From: Phoebastria nigripes
Taxonomy: Eukaryota > Chordata > Aves > Procellariiformes > Diomedeidae
Reading direction: 5' to 3'
DNA: 64,000 nucleotides
NCBI GenBank assembly: GCA_035582835.1
Contig: JAYKAV010000500.1
Coordinates: 1,014,992-1,078,991, forward strand
The first letter of the stretch is position 1; every line of letters begins with the position of its first letter. Positions 1 to 12,660 of this stretch are shown one piece after another. The translations under genes were made by a program, and so were the position numbers. Below the pieces are notes generated by a model. The model was not told the DNA's origin and ran no database searches. It was given only the letters and a program-made list of their open reading frames with translations.

Positions 1-540
1 GCTGGGCTCTGCAGGGCACAAAACTGGAGAGGACAGGGATGGCAGGCACAGGCTGCCTGAGGTGGAGAAAGGAGGGGATACAGCATTGATACAGCAGGCC
101 CCTAACAGAAAAATGTCTTTCAAATAGGCCTGACCGTGTGTTTTAGTAACTCTCAAGACCATCCATAACTGGGAAGGAGATGCTGTCCAGCGCACACGGG
201 CAGCAGATTCAATTAGGTTTCTCTCTCCCCAGAATGTGGCACGAGAAGCAATCTCTTTTTTGAAGAATGTAATAACAGAGTGCAATGGAAATGTGTCAAA
301 GAGACTCAGAGAACAGGATCCCTGCCTTAAATCTTGAAAAGCAGTCAAGAAAAATATGTTGTTTACCTGAATTTGTTTTTCATAAGGTCTCCCAGAGGAT
401 TAATAAACTAACCTTTCGTCTGTGAACACCTGGTCCTACACACCATCAATAATGCAAGCTTCACCTACTGCATTAATACACACTTAGTGCAGAGAGGCAA
501 ATTGCAGAAACCTAAACGAAAGTTACCTAAAAGACTGTAC
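1..540. other. Mixed-composition noncoding sequence
   Basis: This stretch is of ordinary composition with no coding, RNA or repeat signature. I see nothing specific in it. Confidence 0.5.
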
Positions 541-1960
541 TCATGACAAAGAGGTCACCCAGGGCCTCTGCCCATCATGGGTTTGTCCAGCTCCAGAAAC
601 AAGAGAGCTGGATTCGGCCCCCCTTGGCTGGACCTTATGGCCGTGCTGCAGTGCCCCACTGCCCAGCGGCTGCCACAAATACAAGTTATAAAGGACTGAA
701 AGGACATTTTAGCTGCAAAATATATCCATAACAAATAATTAAGGCTGGATAACAGTTTCTTTACAAGCTCTTTCATCCTTTTTTGCAGCTCATAATTCAA
801 TGGTGAAACACCAAATGTGCTGGGGCTGGCCGTGGGCAAGGACAGCGGAAATAAAACCTCAAGTTCAGATGTCGTCAAATGGTGGAAACACCCCATGCAG
901 AAGTGTTGCAGGGCGCTGGGTTTACAGCAAGCTTGTGGTGGAGAGAANAGCCCATTTCTGTGCCGTTCAGAGAAGACATCTCACTAGCAGGCAGCCGTGC
1001 AGAGCCCAAGGCAGGTGCCCAGGCTGGCAGTCGGAGGCTGCAGGCTCCTGCTTGTGCCCCGCTTTCGGGCGATGTGCTCATCTGTTTCTGGGGTGCCAAA
1101 GCNGGGTGGGGGGGCCGGGCCAACCCCGCGTGTTCCAGCGAGGCCCCGGGTGCCGCCTCTTGCCCCACGTCCCAGACACGGCCCCCATCGGGAGGCTGGG
1201 GCTTCCCGACCTGGCGGGGCTGGAGCAGGGCTGTCCCGTGGGGCCAATGCCATGGGCAGAGGGAGCCCCCAGCCAGCCCCTGGCACTGCCCGGCCTTCAC
1301 GGGAGGGAGGGGGGACNTTAAAAGAGCAAGGTGCCCCAACAGCAGCACACCGACACCAGCACGCTCCCACTAAGTGAGTCTGTAGGCTCAAGCCTGGCAT
1401 CCCTTAATTGATTGATAGGCTAGGACTGTCAGCGCTTAAAGAGATAATTCAATTTATAAAATCCTATTAAGTGGTGAAAGATTTTTTGATTGTTGAATTG
1501 TTTCCTATGTTATGCAAGTCATTTTGGTCCCTCTCACTTGGAAATCCACTTCCCGTTTGCGGGAGGGCTGGCAATGGAGTCGTTCCTCATCGCCGGTTGA
1601 TGCTCAGATGCTCAGAGCCTGGGCAAGCACGGGACCTGGGCAGTCAGGGCAGAGGAGATGCCCCAAGCCTGCGGCATCCCGGTGTCCTGCGGTGTCCCAG
1701 CGTCCCGCAGCGTCCCAGCACGCGGGACCATCCCTCTGGCTTTACCGTGACTCGCGGCTTGGGCACGGGCAGGNGCTCCAGCAGCAACCCCTCCCGGCAG
1801 CCCAAACCGCCCCTCTCCCGCGGGTTGCCGTGCCAGAGCAGCACCACGACCCACGGGGCTGCGGGCAGGGCGTACCCTGTGTCGGGGTACCCGCGCGGCC
1901 CCTGCCACCGCGGGTGACCCCCGGGACGCAGAGCCCGGGCGCAGGTAGGAGGGCCCAGGG
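541..1960. other. GC-rich noncoding block interrupted by a short AT-rich element
   Basis: The parts 980-1330 and 1550-1960 are GC-rich with scattered CpG and several isolated N bases. Open frames overlap on both strands and match no known family. The insert at 1400-1520 is AT-rich and contains TTAATTGATTGATAG, which joins a homeodomain core to a PBX/MEIS-like TTGATTGAT word. That insert may be a small regulatory element. Confidence 0.35.
1675..1725 (+). repeat. Short degenerate GC-rich tandem repeat
   Basis: Reiterated GTCCYGC/GTCCCAGC words (GGTGTCC, TGCGGTGTCCC, AGCGTCCCGC, AGCGTCCCAGC) give a loose 10-12 base period inside a GC-rich block. Confidence 0.5.
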
Positions 1961-2029
1961 CTGCCGTGTGGCAGCTGAACTTTCTCTTCTATTTTCAGTG
2001 TGTGCTCTTTGTTTCCATCCACCACCCCC

Positions 2030-2590
2030 ACACTGATGCAAACTCCTCTCTTCGGTTTGTTTCCATAGAAATCCTCAGCTGTAAATCCTTAAGTAACTTT
2101 TTTTTATTTATAGTGTGCTATTAATGTCCTTTCAAGCCGAGGACTCCAGGAAATGAAATAATAGAAAAGGCACCACTTTGAAATGCATCCAGGCATTTAT
2201 TGTTAGTAAGTGAAAAAGTAACATGAGCATTTAAAGAAAATATTGGCAGATAAATTGGGTTTTAAAGAAAATATAATTAGATATAATTTCTGCTTCATTC
2301 AGTTAGATATTTATTGTTTTATTGACTTATTTTCTTTTATTTATAATAAGAAGCTTAAGCTGAAATTTAATTTTGTTGATATAAATATACATTTTCATAG
2401 AAAATTTGGCATTTAAGAATGTTATCTAAGATGTTACTGGCTTTGATAAAAGCACGCAGCTTTTGCAAGGGTTTGTTTTAAATATTTCCAATCTCACTAA
2501 ACATGAAGTAGTGTATATAATCATCATTATCATAACAATTAGCATTATTCTAATTAATGGGCAGGGCTAATGGCAATGCATCCACGTGGA
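2030..2590. promoter_or_regulatory. AT-rich candidate conserved element
   Basis: This is a long AT-rich, CpG-poor block of high word complexity. TAAT-type cores occur in GCTATTAATGTCC, ATAATTAGATATAATTTC and TCTAATTAATGGGC. It is flanked on both sides by GC-rich sequence, the same alternation seen across the window. Confidence 0.35.
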
Positions 2591-4009
2591 AAATCAGTGC
2601 TTTCTGCATATTTGAGTTCTTCCCACAGTTTTTGCTGAGAGCTTCAGAATTTGAGCTGCTTCTTAGGGAAAACCCCACCCCAAGCCGCGGGCTGCCAAGC
2701 CTCCGTCCCTTTTGGGGCCAGGATGAAGTCTTTTCCCTGCGGTGGGCTGGGGACAGAGGTCTCATTTTCTTAGCAGCCAGACAGACTGAATCGGCAGCAC
2801 CATCGGAGGCAGACGCTTTCCATTAATCTTCATGGAGAGGGTCAGCCATCAGGAGATGTCACCAGGAGGCTGCAGTGCCACCGCTGCCGGTGGGACGCAC
2901 TCCAGAGGTCTCGGTGGCCAGGAGCACGCGGTGGCCGCCCTGTAGAGCAGCGCTGGGCTCCCGGCAGCGCCCGACGAGCCTGCCTGCCCACGTCTGCCCG
3001 GCCGCGTGAGGTGTCTGCGCTGGAAGTTGTTGCTTTTAATACAGGCAAACTCCAGGACAGAGGGTGTCGAGGGACCCGCGGAGCAGCTCAGAGCTGGGGG
3101 GTCTCAGCTGTCGGGGGTCCCTGTTTTCCCCTGTCAGGCAGGCAACAACGCATCCCCGGTGCTTTCAGGCATTGCCNCAACTTTCCTGCAGGTCTGCAAT
3201 TCTGACCTGCTGAGCCTCCCAGCAGCGCAGCCTCTGCCCGAGCCATGCGTCGTGTGCCACCTGTGCCAGGCTGGACATGTCCCGTGTTCTCCCTCGCCGT
3301 GTTTCAGCTGGGCGCTGGTGAGGTGTCTCCCTCCGGCCGGCGATGCCCTCGCCAGGGCGGCAGTGCCCGAGCACCACGGCATGCTCTTCCAAACAGCAAA
3401 CAGAGCCGTTTCCGTGGCAACGGGTTTTCCAAACTCTCCTGCAGTGACGAACTCCCCATGTCACACGCTGGCTTGCACCGATGGGACATGGGGCTCCCCT
3501 GCTCTGCTCCCCAGGAGCCTCAGTGGGACGAGGACACCGCTGCTTGCCGGAGCTGCTGCCCTGCCACCGCTGCTCGGGTGCTCCCGGGCTGGCCTTCCCC
3601 CGCATCAGGTGGACTCACTGTTTTTCAGGGTGTCGTGAGCTCTCCTGTCCCCTGTGGGATGCAGCAGCGTGACATCCTGGCAAGTGACAGGCTGCGTTTG
3701 TCCCGGGGGCTCCCGAAGGCAGCAGGGAGAGCTCGAGCCCCTTCCCCTGCCCTCCCTAGCCCCTCCAACGGCATGACCAGGCACTGTGCCAGCGTGGGGG
3801 ACCTTTTCACCACGTGAGCGCCAGGTCGTTAGGACAGAGAACAGCCCAACTCATAACAGGGATGCTGCCAAACGACCTCCAGATGGTAATGGCTTTTGGA
3901 TTCAAACCAGCGCTCCGGAGGTGAAAGGCTGCGTGCTCCATTACCAACCCCCTGAGTCACCCGGTCCCCCTGAAATATGTCATGCACACTTCAAACCTTT
4001 CCCTTTTTA
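2591..4009. other. GC-rich noncoding block
   Basis: This block has moderate to high GC with scattered CpG. A plus-strand frame of 210 codons (3006-3638) and one of 190 codons (3245-3817) overlap each other in different phases, and neither resembles a protein I know. They are best explained by low stop density. Confidence 0.4.
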
Positions 4010-4370
4010 TAGGCAGATTTAACTGCTGCACATAACAGCTTATATCAACAACATGCGAAAAAAATGTCCTACAAAGAACAGGCCCGAAACGGTAAATATT
4101 TAACAGGTCCTTTCTGTCCTTTCCTTATATGTATTAAAATAATTAGTTTAACAAAGAGGACTTTGTTCCCCTGTGTTTGAGCCACGACGGTGTCTGGCGC
4201 AACAGTACAGCTGTAATTCAGTCTCGGGGTTTTGCTGGCATTTATACACGCTGCTTTGAGCTGCTCTCCCGGTTTATAGTGTCAGCAGAACATCTTGATT
4301 GAATTACAGCCTTGTATTCAGTTAGGAGCCATGTATTATTCTAGATGCAGTTGAGCTGTAGGTATCTGTC
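4010..4370. promoter_or_regulatory. AT-rich candidate conserved element with paired inverted sites
   Basis: An exact 11-base inverted repeat is present: GCTGTAATTCA at 4210-4220 and TGAATTACAGC at 4300-4310, 79 bases apart. AATAATTAG and TTGATTGAATTA cores also occur. The surrounding sequence is CpG-poor and free of simple repeats. Confidence 0.35.
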
Positions 4371-5640
4371 TTTGCTTATTTGGGGAGATAGACCCTCAGG
4401 AAAATCAGGAGACCAGATGCCGGGACGGGCACTCCCGGCCCTGGTGCCGTGTGGCAGAGAGCCCAGTGTGCCTGCCTTGCCAGCGGCTTGGGGCAGGCGG
4501 GAGGGTGGCAGTTCCCCCCCAGCTGCAGGACGGCGGCGGTGAGCTCGTGCCCCGCTGCCCCGGCAGCGCCCGGCGCCCTGCACCCTCTGGGCACGCGGGA
4601 CTGGGGCACTTGGTGGCACTGCCTGGTGTCCTTTCCTCCCACCGCCGGTCCCAGCCTCCTAAATAAGTATCGAACAGCAGGTTCTGGGCTGAGCCTCTCA
4701 CCAGCCTGTTGAGCGCATTTATTTTCCTCCAGCCAGCCTGAAGTTCAGGCCCTTCCGAGCCGTGCGCCGGAGCCACAGCAGCGCGTGCAAAGGGGGTTCA
4801 GTGGGTGAGCCCGGCAGTGGGGCCAGGCTGGGCCCCCATGCAGCAGCATCCGCCCGCGGCAGAGCCAGGTGGGACCTGCAGTGGGAGCAGGGATTGGTCC
4901 TGGAGAGGAAACAGCACCTTTAGTGTCCCCTCGGTCTCAGTCCCTTATTCCGTTCTGAGAGGCAAGAGGAGATCCTGTTCTGCTGCACTGTCGGCATCAG
5001 CATGCAGTGCCGGAGACTGCCTCCAAAAAAGAGCCACATCAGTTCAGCTCTTCTCTTAACTCAATTGAAACTAAGACTAGGCTCTGGAAAACAGGATGGG
5101 AGGGATGAGGTGTCGGGGAGGGGTCCCAGGGCGTGCTGGCGGGAGGGAGGGCAGCACCAGCCCCTGGGGACAGCATGGACGGCGCGGTGCCCGATGCGCA
5201 GGAGGGCGGCGGAGGGGCCGGAGCTCTGCCGAGCGTCACGTGCAGTGCCAAGGCTGCGGGGAGCGGCGGGTGGCCTCTGCGCAGGCTGCAAGGGGCTGTC
5301 GGCAGTCACGAGCTAAAGGGTGGCAGGTTTCCCTCCGTGTCCAGCATGTCCCACCTAACCCGCTGGGTGCTCCCAGCAGGGACTGCCTGGGGCACGCGGC
5401 TGCAGGTACCGTACCTGCCTTGCTGCCCTTGGACACAGCATTTTTTGGAAGCGCTGTGGCTCCTCCCTTGAGACAGGCAGTAGAAGGGCAGCGACGAGGC
5501 CATGGGCTTCGCTACCTGTGCAGGAGGGAAGCACACGTGCGTGGGGAGAAGCGCAGCTCCCATGCAAGGGAAGCCCCAAGGGCCGTTCGGCGCTGGCGCC
5601 GCTTCCTGCCTTTGTCCGCACCCACGTGTGTGCCCCAGGA
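4371..5640. other. GC-rich noncoding block
   Basis: This block is GC-rich with CpG clusters near 4.5 and 5.2 kb. Frames overlap on both strands (for example plus 5096-5737, 213 codons) with low-complexity Ala, Gly, Arg and Pro content and no domain. I see no promoter or exon that I can support. Confidence 0.4.
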
Positions 5641-6560
5641 CGCAGCGGCAGCGGCCCTCGTCAGCCATTGTTGTAGGAATGCCCTTCCCCTAATTTGTCT
5701 TATTAATCAGAGACAGCACATTGATCAGTCATCATGAGAGCTGGAATAATTGCAGACTCAAAATAGCACAGATTTAAATGTTTCAGATGGTAATCTCTTG
5801 CCTTGGAAATATGCATGCTAGCNTAGCAGCAGGACCGGGTGCTCAGCAAGCCGCTTCCCAGGAATACCGTGCAGGAAGGAGAGGAAGCCCTCAAGCAAGG
5901 CAAGCCCGCGTTTCCAGCTGGGGTGGGGGGCTCTCTACCCCCACGCTTCGCAGGGACACGCGTGGGAAAGCCGGGGAATGCCCTGCTTGAGCAGAGCCCG
6001 CCCGGGCAGCAGCTCCGTGGGCTTCCGACTCCTTTTCTTTCCACCTCGGCCAGCGCCGGTGCGCGGGCACCTCTGCCCTCACCACGGGAGCCCGCGTTAG
6101 CTCTGCCTCCGTAATGGGTTTCCTCTCTCATCTGCAGTGCCAACATTTCCAGTAGGATCTATATCTTTCCATAGGCAGTTTGTTTCATCACAGTAACATA
6201 ATAATGTGCTGAGAAGAGCTCATAGTTGTGAATTAATGTTTAAAAGCTCTCACTTTTGGGTTGTTGAAATGAATGTTAATTTGACAAATGGCAGTCATTG
6301 GGATTGAGACAGCATTAACATGGAAATAAGAGTTAACCTCCAGCAGGGCAGATACAAGGTGAGATGAGCAGACGCTGCAGAAGCTGTAGTTTTTCACCTG
6401 ATGCTCATACTGTAAATACTGCCAGTGTCCTATCTATTTATAGAACTGTAATTTAAAGGCTAGTTCAGGAAAATCTGAATGACATCTCCTTAAGAGAAGC
6501 AATCGTAGGGTATCTTGGAATATGTCAAGCAGCTCTCTTGCTTTCTCTCTCAAAAATACT
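5641..6560. promoter_or_regulatory. Two AT-rich candidate elements around a GC-rich insert
   Basis: The parts 5641-5820 and 6120-6560 are CpG-poor with homeodomain-type cores (CTTATTAATCAGAG, GTGAATTAATGTTTAAAAGC, GTTAATTTGAC, CAGCATTAACATGG). The middle 5830-6110 is GC-rich and holds an isolated N. The right element is the stronger candidate. Confidence 0.3.
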
Positions 6561-8089
6561 CATATGTCCACTAAATCAATTTGCCTTTCTCTTGTAACTG
6601 CATTTGCGGGGCCATTCTTTTCCATTTTCTGTCACTGTCATACGCTAATTCATGTCACTCTGCAGTGCGGGAGGGCCCANCCGCCAGCTCCGCTGCACCG
6701 ACACTGGCATGGCTCGCCTCATCCCTCCTGGACGTGCAGCCAGCTGCCGGGCTGGCGAGGGTCCGAGAGGTTCAGGCTTCACGCCGGGGCTGAGGGTCCT
6801 GCCCTGGCACAAATGCTGGCTCCAGGAGCAACTCCTCCCACGGACGCCGCTCTGCTCCTCTGGGTCCGGGAAATGAATCTCTGCAAAAGCTGACTACGTA
6901 TGGCAGTGCACCTTCAGGTGTGTCTTCTGTGGGGTTTTTCCTAAGGATTTCCAAACTGGGTTTTTTATTTACCCTGTTTCCATATTTTTCCTCTAGTTCT
7001 CACTTAGGAGGAAGGAGGAGACTTTCCAAACAGGAAAAAAATGCAATGCCAACCGCCAGATCTAGATCCACAAAATTTGGAACAAAAAGAATCTTGAACA
7101 ATTTTTCTGAGAAAATCTTCATTTTGGAATAAGCCATTTTCATTGAAAACATAATGCAAAAGCAAATGTTTGGCTACTCTAAAAATGAATTGTTTCACTG
7201 ATTCGGCACACAGTGCCATGCCTGGCTTGCAGCTGGTCCATGAGTCCCCGTCCCGGATCCCCGGCATGGGGGCGTTGGAGCTGGGCACGGCACCGGAGGT
7301 GTGTGCTGCAGTAGCTGCCACCTCTCTCCCCTCGGCAGCTCTGCTGAGGGGCTTTCCAATAATTTTTAGCTTTATATGTGTCATGCAACAAAAAACCAGC
7401 AGCAGAAAAACCTCCACCCAAAGTTTTCCTTTTCAGTTTTGACACCAGGCTCTTCTCTCCTCTGTTTTTCCTTCTCTTTGGCCAGGAGATCTCATTCTCC
7501 ATGGCAGACGTCATGGCCTCCTTCCCCCAGCCAGGGCTCGGACACAGTGCAGACGCTCCCACGCCGCTGCCTTTGCTGTGGCCTGCAGCCGCCCTGAGCT
7601 GCGCTGGGGGAGGAGGGCTCCCGGTCCCGGGGCTGCAGCACCGGCTCCAGAGCCTGCGGGGACATGTGAACAGGAGTCGATGCTGCCCAAGACGGGGCTC
7701 CTTTCCGTGCGGGGGGTCTGGAGCTGCCCCCCTCTCCCTGGCTCTCTAGACCGGCGCTTGCAGAAGGGAGCAATATTTTTGTTGTGAGCAGCAATAATAA
7801 GACCAGGAGCTGCATCACCTAACCCTTCCCTCTGCAGAGAAGCTCCTGTGCTAGGACAGGGGACACATGGGGAAGGAGGTGCCCACTGCCTTGGGGAGAT
7901 TTTGCTGCACACGAAGTGACGTGAGCACTTGGCGTCCTGGGACAAGAGGCTGCTCCTGCCAGCCCAGTGCGTGGCTCTGTCTCCAGAAAGCTCCTGTCCC
8001 TAACGCTGGTGCTTGGTGTTCATGTACGTCCATGTCCTTACTCTTCAGCCTGCATTCGTGTGTGTCTAGCATTTCAGACCAAGATACTG
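6561..8089. other. Mixed noncoding sequence
   Basis: GC-rich patches (6.66-6.87 and 7.5-7.75 kb) alternate with neutral sequence. No domain, RNA or transposon is recognised. Confidence 0.4.
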
Positions 8090-8890
8090 CCAAAGCCCTA
8101 CGTCCTGGGAATAATTAGAGCAGAAAATCCAGGGAAAAAAATTCTGAGCTTAGGGCACTGGCTCTTGAGTGAAATTATCCCCACGCAGAGATTTTCTAAC
8201 GGGACACATACCTGAGTCACTCCAATGTAAATGTGTTTGACTTGCTAGGCAAGCTGACCCATTTAAACAGGGCTCCAATAAGCCACCGATGTGCTGACTG
8301 TCTTCCAGGAGGTAACGTTTAATTTGTCCCTAAACAAACAAGAAGAGAACTCCACATCCATTCTCTCCACCTCTGGTTTTTGCAGCCATTGTTTTTTAAA
8401 AGCGAGGTGGAGAGGAGTCTGTAAACCTGACAATCTCAGCCCAAAAACAACAGCTTTTTTTTTGCAAATTGTTTAATGTTTTGAAATGTTCCTTACATCT
8501 CCAGACATAAATATTCTGACTTGCAGCTGGGAAACTTCCTTCCAAGTTGTTTTGTTTGTCAGGTTCAAGTACAAATTTTCAGTTAAAAACCTTCTTTCCT
8601 TGACTTTTAATAGTTACTGGCCAACAAATGAAAAAGAGGAAAAGGGAGTGAATTACGTGACCTGTCTCTTTTTGTTTATTAAGAACTTCTTTCCAGCATC
8701 TGATTCTTACGGAAATATGGTTTCAATTTTCTCTTTGAATTGTGGATCAAGAAATGTTGCCAATACATATTTTTCTCTGTCAAAATTTCATTTAATCTGG
8801 AGTCTGTAGATGTCTTGAGAGCCATGTCTCCTCACTGGGTTATTACCGTGTGCGCCTGTTGTCATGTTAGTTTTCAATTGGAATCACGGT
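8090..8890. other. AT-rich noncoding sequence
   Basis: This stretch is AT-rich with a T9 run near 8455. Its TAAT-core density is lower than in the better candidate elements. A 107-codon plus frame (8486-8809) is without family resemblance. Confidence 0.3.
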
Positions 8891-11800
8891 TGTTCCGGAA
8901 AGAGGCGCTGGTGCCGGCTCGTTAGCGCAGCAGCCGAGGGGCGGGCGTTGGCTCGTTAGCGCAGCAGCGGAGGGGTGGGCACCAGCCCCTGCCTACCCCG
9001 GGCTGCGGGGATGCCCCGCGCTGTGCCTCACCCCCCGGCACCTTTCCAGCCCCGGGGTCTGGCGCAGAGGGCTTGTTGCTGCTCTGGGCTCGCACGGGAG
9101 CTGGCTTCCCGGACCCGGTGGAGGAGCACCAGCACTGGCAGGTCGAGGACCTGCCAAAACTGGCTGCGGAGCGTGGGCGAGCCCCCCAGGGGCGAGGGCC
9201 GGCTGGGAGAGCATCGCTGCTGGGCTCCTGCCAGCTGCGGCTCTGGAGGCCCTTCGGCGAGTATCTGAACGTGGTTCCTGGATGCNATGCTGGGCTGCAG
9301 CACCCACGTTTCCAGCTGCCACTCGCTGGGTAGCTGCTGCAATGAACTCCCTGCTCGCCCTTGGGTAAATGCGGCTGCCTCCGACGGGGCCGTTTGGCCA
9401 CACGTCCATCGTTAGTCCCAGTGCGAACCTGATGGTCTTTTGCTGTTTTCTGGTCATGCATGACACACAGAAATCCCTCTGTAAAGGTGTGAATGGCCTC
9501 ACAGAGACAAATCTCTAGTTGAGGATATGGTAATTTTGAGTTTATCCAGACTGGGGCTTTTTTAAGAAATGTGATGAAAAAGCGTAATTTTAAAAGGTGA
9601 CCAGCATGCCTTTGCTTGCTGGGATCATGCCGCCCCGCTGAGTGCTTCGGAGCGAATCAGGTCCATGAGAAGATTTCATCCACCTCGCCGAGGGCGAGTA
9701 CCCTGCAGCAGCCCACTCCCCTGCAAGAGGAGGGGAGTCCTTATAGCCTGGCCATGGCTGCAACACCACATACATAACCCAAACACACAAATGGCAACAG
9801 CAGCTACAGCTGGGACAATTTATTCCCTCTGTTATTATGACTTCTCTTGCAGTTTCTCAAGATATTGCTCTGGCCAAGCACTTCTCCTCTCGCATTGTGA
9901 AATGGCATGCTCCCTTGCAGTTAGTTGTGGCTATTTCAGACTTTCAAAGGAGTAACCTTTCCCATCTAAATGAGAAGAAAAGGGAAGAAATGACTCACAG
10001 CCTCTTCCCATCCCCTGAAAAGAGCTTTTTCTGATGGAACTGGAATGCTGGAAATAATCCAGAGGAATTCAGAAAATGAACCTGTCAGAAGAATATTTTA
10101 ATAAACCCCCTTTTTCAGCCGCAGTATCAACAACGCACACTCTTCCCTTGTCATCTGAAGGAAGCCCAAGCAGCCGCCAGAGAACAAAGCCAGCGGAGGG
10201 GCTGGACCCCGTTGTGCTGNGGAGGTTTCCCGGGGAGTAGCTGTGCCCCTGTCTCTTCCCCTTAAGCACTCGGAGGTTACAATGCAGCGTATTGTGCTGC
10301 TAAACTGCATGAGGGGCTTCTTTGACTATAGACCTTCACAAGGGACTTTGCAGAGGCCGCACCAGGCGCTGGTGCATCCTCCCGGTCCGTGTGGAAGGTG
10401 TGGGGACACCAGTGGGCTTCCCCTGGAGCCGCTTTACAGGCGGGTGAACTGTGCGGGGTAGGTGCAAAACTGGGTATGACACCGCTCCCTCCTTAATGGT
10501 GCTCCAGGTGCCCGTACGTGCCGGCAGGGCTAGGGCAGGGCTAACCCCCATTAGGTCTCGTGTCCAGATGTGGTCTGTAGTGGGATCCCAGGCAGAAGGT
10601 TCAGCAGCAATGGGTAATGGCCACGGCTTCCCGGCCCTGTGTCAGCCACACCACTGGCAGTATTGATACCGCCCAAACATTGGTATCTAGAGAAGGGGCC
10701 GGTATTGCAACAGCTCTGGGAAGCTGTTGACGTTGCTCTGCTGGCCAGTGACCCTCAGCAAACCACCCGGGTCTCCCTGTTGCAGGGGCTTGCAGGACTT
10801 TCCCTGCNGGGAGCGACAGCCTGGCTGTGGAGCCGGTCCTGCCCTGGCCTCGTGGGGCTGGGTTGCCAGCATCAGAGCTGCCGCAAGCGATTAGGCTCTC
10901 GAAGACAGGGGAGCATCCAGGTGTGCTGTGAGGTGGGGCAAGAACATGACTGATACGTGAGCAGAGTGCATTAAAGCTGCTCCCTTCATGTCACTTATTA
11001 GCAAATTCTCTCCCACCTCATCCCATTTCTCGCGTGCTGCCTGTGCAAAGGTGGTTCTCTTTATAAAGCTGTCTTTCTCATTGTCCACATTGCTTTTAAG
11101 TAACTGACACTCACATTTTAAAGCAAAATCAGCAAAGGCTGCATTAGATGAAATGTATAATGTGGCAGAAATTTGGAAATTATGGCTTCTAAAAGAGACC
11201 TTTCCATCTGTAGAGGTTCAAAGATCCCAAAGAAATCCAGGAAGCAGAACTGCTGGAAAAGGGGCTAGCTGACTGTGGGCAGTAAATTAGCTGTGCATGT
11301 GCAGCGTAATGTAGGAGCAAGCAAATATTTGGGTCACGTGAAGAAGTGACACACCAGAGAACAAAAAAAGTAAAAGGAGCTCTACAGGGCTGAACAGAAC
11401 TGTATTTGTTGCATTTAGTCCTGGATACCTGATAGTTCAGAATTAGATACTTCAGAGAGGAACTAAATATAAAAAAAATGCTTTGAAACTGCAATGACTG
11501 GTCTACCAGAACACCAGAAAGCAAGTCTGCTTGTGCTGCTGGGTTTGGATGGTGTCTGGGAAGGATGCAATGGGAAAAAGCAAACATCCACCCTGTTCTG
11601 CCGGGTAGGAAGGGAGCACCCGAGAGCTGCAGGGATGCCCTTCGCGCTGCTGCATCAGGCTCGGGGCTCTCAGGGAGAGCAGCAGCAGTGGCGGGAAAGC
11701 ACAATCAGATGCAGATGGAGGGCAGGGCTGCCTCGTGCTGAAAGGAGGAAACATCAACGGCCTGTGAGGCACCCGGCTGCTGCAGCCTGTGCCTATCTAG

Positions 11801-12339
11801 ACATGCCGTTGAGTGCCTCGGTCCTCGCATGGAGCCGTGTCTCATCTGGGAGATCAGTTGTGTAAGAAGCAAGGTATCTTTATCAGTCTGGAAATTCATT
11901 TCCTGGTGTCGAGGCTGCAAGGACGTGAACAGATAAACTGGGAGGCTGCTGGCAGAGTCTGCGGCAGAGCCTGGGATGGATAGAAATGTCAGTCACTGTT
12001 AGAGGGGAAGACGCCTGTCCCTCTCTCCCACAGGAGGTGTCCAGGGGTGACAGGAGCTGCTCAGCTAGAGCTGGCATTGGCAGGGATGGCTGGGATGGGC
12101 CGTGGCCGGGGTCCTGGTGGGAGACAGGTCACCCCAGCCCTGGGGAAGAGAGAGCAGGCATCCATCACCTGCCTGGCAGAGCGGCACTGGGAGAGGTGCG
12201 GAGGAAAAGGCCACTCTGGAGCTGGCCTCGGTGCGGCTCATCGGGTCGGCAGAAAGCCGGGGCTGCGGGGGCTCCCGGGGTGCCCAGAGCGTGCACCGGA
12301 GGCTCTCCAGCTCCCAGCATNTCCTTACCCGTGCCTGGA
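8891..12339. other. Mixed noncoding sequence with GC-rich patches
   Basis: GC-rich patches lie at 8.9-9.4, 10.2-10.9 and 12.05-12.33 kb, with more neutral DNA between (9.5-10.1 and 10.95-11.6 kb). Apart from the 34-bp tandem duplication at 8916 I see no structured feature. Confidence 0.4.
8916..8983 (+). repeat. Two-copy tandem duplication, 34-bp unit
   Basis: Units 8916-8949 and 8950-8983 both begin GGCTCGTTAGCGCAGCAG and differ only at the middle (CCG against CGG) and in the right third. This is a recent local duplication at the edge of a GC-rich block. It is a possible length-polymorphic site. Confidence 0.9.
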
Positions 12340-12660
12340 CAGCCCTATGCCATAAATTAAAGGGGAGCGTCTTGAAGGAGGCTTTAATCAAAAGTTAGGA
12401 GTTGCAGCCAGCATGTCACAGTTCCTCATTAGATTGCCATTATAATGCTCTGTAATTGGAAAGACGTTAATATTGACAGTGTTGTGAAGAATGTCCTGCT
12501 TCTCCTTGCATGCGTGGATTTGATAGAGTTGAATAATGGAGCAGATATGATGGATTAGAAAAATTCCCCAGTTAAGGTCCCTAATTATAGAGTTTTACCT
12601 GCCCAATTAAGGTGGAGTACTTGAGAAAAAACTAGACACTGACTCTCTCCAGGCACCCAA
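12340..12660. promoter_or_regulatory. AT-rich candidate conserved element
   Basis: At least six homeodomain-type cores fall within 320 bases: ATAAATTAAAGG, GCTTTAATCAAAAG, CTGTAATTGGAAAG, GACGTTAATATTGAC, CCTAATTATAGAG and CCAATTAAGGTGG. CpG is scarce and complexity is high. Among the candidates this has one of the densest clusters. Confidence 0.4.

Noticed and set aside
10972..11006. Possible third copy of element C (TTAAAGCTG then TTATTAGCAAA)
   Set aside because: Only two short words match and the spacing differs by four bases. It may be chance or shared binding sites.
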